Shown one piece after another: positions 23,563 through 25,217 of a stretch of DNA of 25,217 nucleotides. Position 1 is the first letter of the stretch. Every line of letters begins with the position of its first letter. Origin of the DNA: Desulfuromonadaceae bacterium UBA2294 (lineage in GTDB: Bacteria > Desulfobacterota > Desulfuromonadia > Desulfuromonadales > UBA2294); contig DDWE01000077.1 of the NCBI GenBank assembly GCA_002345625.1, positions 1 to 25,217 on the forward strand. Direction: 5' to 3'. The notes beneath the pieces were generated by a model. The model was given only the letters and a program-made list of their open reading frames with translations. It made no database searches and was not told the origin of the DNA. The position numbers were made by a program, and so were the translations under genes.

Positions 23563-24750
23563 ATGAAACGTTCCCGTTTGCTCTGGACCAGCGCCGCAGT
23601 GCTGCTGTTAATCGCCATCGGCTTTATCGTCCTGCTGCTCAATAGCGATTCTGATCCGCTGCCTCCCACCTATAAAAGTGCCGAAGTGCGCCGTGGCCTG
23701 TTTGAACGCACGGTGTCGAGCACCGGCACTCTGGCGGCGGTGGAGACCATCACCGTCGGCACCGAGGTCTCCGGCACCATCGACCGGATCATGGTCGATT
23801 TCAATGATCAGGTGACCAAAGGGCAGGTGCTGGCGACGCTCAAACCCGACCTGTTTGCAGCGGCGGTGGCCGAATCGCAGGCCTCCTTGTTGCGCGCCGA
23901 GGCCGACCTCGCCCAGTCCGAACGCGAGCTGGAACGCAATCAGCCCCTGTATGACAAAGGGTTTCTCACCGAGCAGGAGTTTCTGCCGCTGCGCTACAAT
24001 GTCGATCGTGGCCGGGCGAGCGTCGCATCGGCGCGCGCCGCACTCTCCCGCTCGCAGACCAACCAGCGTAACGCCACCATCCGTTCGCCCATCGACGGCA
24101 CCGTCATCCAGCGCAGCATCGACGCCGGTCAGACGGTGGCGGCGAGCCTCAATACGCCGGAGCTGTTTGTCATTGCCCGCGATCTTTCAAGAATGCAGAT
24201 CGAGGCCGACGTCGATGAAACTGACATCGGCCAGATTCTCCCCGACCAGGCGGTCCGCTTCTCGGTTCAGAGTTACCCCGATCGCAGCTTCAACGGCATC
24301 GTCCGTCAGGTCCGTCTGCAGCCGCAGACCATCCAGAATGTCGTCACCTACACCGTCATCGTTGAGGCCGACAATACCGACGGTGTGCTGTTGCCGGGGA
24401 TGACCGCTACCGTCGATTTTGTCGTCAATCATCTCGAGGCGGCCTTGCTTCTGCCGACCGCCGCTCTGCGCTTTAAACCGGCGGCGGAGACAGCAGAAGT
24501 GCCGACAAAACAAGCTGAACGGGCGAAGAAAGCGCCAGGCGATCAAGGTCGGACCGTGTATCAACTCCAGCCCGACGGCAACCTGCAGCCGTTGACGCTG
24601 ACACTGATCGACAGCGACGGCCAGCTGGCGGCTATCGATGGTGCGGGGATAAAGGAAGGGATGTCGATTATCACCGGCATCGACCAGACCGCCACCGATG
24701 CCAAAAAGAGCTTCTCCCTGTTCGGCGCCATGCGCGGAAAGCGTAAATGA
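23563..24750 (+). CDS. macA: MacA-type periplasmic membrane fusion (adaptor) protein
   Basis: A 395-residue adaptor with an N-terminal membrane anchor (LLWTSAAVLLLIAIGFIVLL), then a beta-barrel/lipoyl arrangement: RTVSSTGTLAAVETITVGTE and VSGTIDRIMVDFNDQVTKGQ, the helical hairpin from about 105 to 160 rich in Ala, Glu and Arg, the second lipoyl half NATIRSPIDGTVIQRSIDAG, the beta-barrel (DETDIGQILPDQAVRFSV) and a C-terminal MP domain. It bridges the ABC pump in the inner membrane to the TolC channel. Start: 23560 and 23563 are both ATG; AAGGA gives six bases to 23563 but three to 23560, so the second is preferred. The stop TGA overlaps the next gene's ATGA. Substrate (macrolide, peptide, lipid) cannot be told. 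Confidence 0.9.
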   Translation: MKRSRLLWTSAAVLLLIAIGFIVLLLNSDSDPLPPTYKSAEVRRGLFERTVSSTGTLAAVETITVGTEVSGTIDRIMVDFNDQVTKGQVLATLKPDLFAAAVAESQASLLRAEADLAQSERELERNQPLYDKGFLTEQEFLPLRYNVDRGRASVASARAALSRSQTNQRNATIRSPIDGTVIQRSIDAGQTVAASLNTPELFVIARDLSRMQIEADVDETDIGQILPDQAVRFSVQSYPDRSFNGIVRQVRLQPQTIQNVVTYTVIVEADNTDGVLLPGMTATVDFVVNHLEAALLLPTAALRFKPAAETAEVPTKQAERAKKAPGDQGRTVYQLQPDGNLQPLTLTLIDSDGQLAAIDGAGIKEGMSIITGIDQTATDAKKSFSLFGAMRGKRK

Positions 24751-25217
24751 TGAGCGCCGCCACGTTGGTGGTGCGCGATGTCACCAAGGTCTTCGACCTC
24801 GGCGCGGTGCAGGTCCATGCCCTGCGCGGCGTCTCGTTGCAGATCAAACAGGGTGAATTTGTCGCCATCATGGGGACCTCCGGCAGCGGCAAGTCGACCC
24901 TGATGAATATCCTCGGCTGTCTCGATCTGCCGACTGACGGCGATTACCTGCTCGAAGGGGTCGCCGTTGCCGAGCTTAACCGCAACGCCCTGGCCAACAT
25001 CCGCAACGAAAAGATCGGCTTTGTCTTTCAGGGGTTCAATCTGCTGGCGCGGACCACGGCGCTGGAGAATGTCGAACTGCCGATGCTCTACGACCGCCGC
25101 CATCGCATCCTCGATCCGGCGGCAGCGGCCGAGGCGGCCCTGGTCCGGGTCGGGCTCGGCGATCGCCTTGATCATGTCCCCAACCAGCTCAGCGGCGGTC
25201 AGCAGCAGCGGGTCGCC
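24747..25217 (+). CDS. macB: MacB-type ABC transporter ATP-binding protein (3' partial)
   Basis: The last 471 bases encode the first 157 residues of an ABC ATPase that runs off the window in frame. ATG 24747 and ATG 24750 are adjacent; the first overlaps the macA stop (ATGA). Seen: strand LVVRDVTKVFDLGAVQVHAL, then Walker A MGTSGSGKSTLMN, the Q-loop FVFQGFNLL, ARTTALENVELP, and the signature LSGGQQQRVA at the very edge. Walker B lies beyond the window. The family is the MacB/LolD/FtsE group (lipoprotein-releasing or macrolide exporter); the preceding macA and tolC genes point to a MacAB-type exporter. Whether the permease is fused to this ATPase (as in E. coli MacB) or separate (as in LolCDE) cannot be seen. 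Confidence 0.93.
   Translation, partial: MMSAATLVVRDVTKVFDLGAVQVHALRGVSLQIKQGEFVAIMGTSGSGKSTLMNILGCLDLPTDGDYLLEGVAVAELNRNALANIRNEKIGFVFQGFNLLARTTALENVELPMLYDRRHRILDPAAAAEAALVRVGLGDRLDHVPNQLSGGQQQRVA

Overview
The window (about 60% G+C by eye) looks like chromosomal DNA of a free-living, probably anaerobic bacterium of the Desulfuromonadales type (Desulfuromonas, Geopsychrobacter or Pelobacter-like). That guess rests on gene content: a MaeB-type malic enzyme, a group III 6-phosphofructokinase, a cytoplasmic-GAF chemoreceptor, and an AddAB-like pair in which the B partner resembles the proteobacterial 'probable DNA repair protein' family. It is recognition from family resemblance, not a database result. 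The window starts inside one gene and ends inside another. I see no tRNA, rRNA, CRISPR array, transposase, phage gene or plasmid gene.

Layout. 1-2565: the 3' part of a copper/silver RND pump (cusA-like), followed by a small secreted Met/His-rich protein. 2827-9240: a VanZ-like membrane protein, then two large overlapping genes for an AddB-like nuclease and an AddA-like helicase-nuclease. 9448-11090 (minus): a small secreted protein with an acidic DxNxDG loop and a membrane diguanylate cyclase. 11344-13608 (minus): malic enzyme, closed by a strong terminator at 11293. A 317-bp divergent intergenic region (13609-13925) carries a TTGACA-type promoter on each strand and a perfect palindrome.

13926-17204: a tightly packed six-gene operon on the plus strand: metallophosphoesterase, HIT hydrolase, LapA-domain membrane protein, ExbB/TolQ, ExbD/TolR and a ROK sugar kinase. 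A short inverted-repeat element (17211-17340) separates it from phosphofructokinase, a divergent chemoreceptor and a Cys-cluster protein. Then come an FKBP/SlyD-type prolyl isomerase with a Cys/Asp repeat insert (terminator at 21996), and a MacAB-TolC-type export operon running off the right edge.

Most of this is housekeeping and envelope or metal biology. I found no clear novel multi-gene system. The items most worth a second look are: the (CSDDA)x3-CGCG insert in the FKBP protein; the chemoreceptor hairpin tip with its usual trimer-contact residues replaced; the AddB-like protein that keeps Fe-S and nuclease residues but shows no Walker A; the Gly/Lys donor-site combination in the phosphofructokinase; two genes whose TATAAT boxes lie so close to the start codon that their mRNAs may be leaderless; and the inverted-repeat element upstream of the phosphofructokinase.
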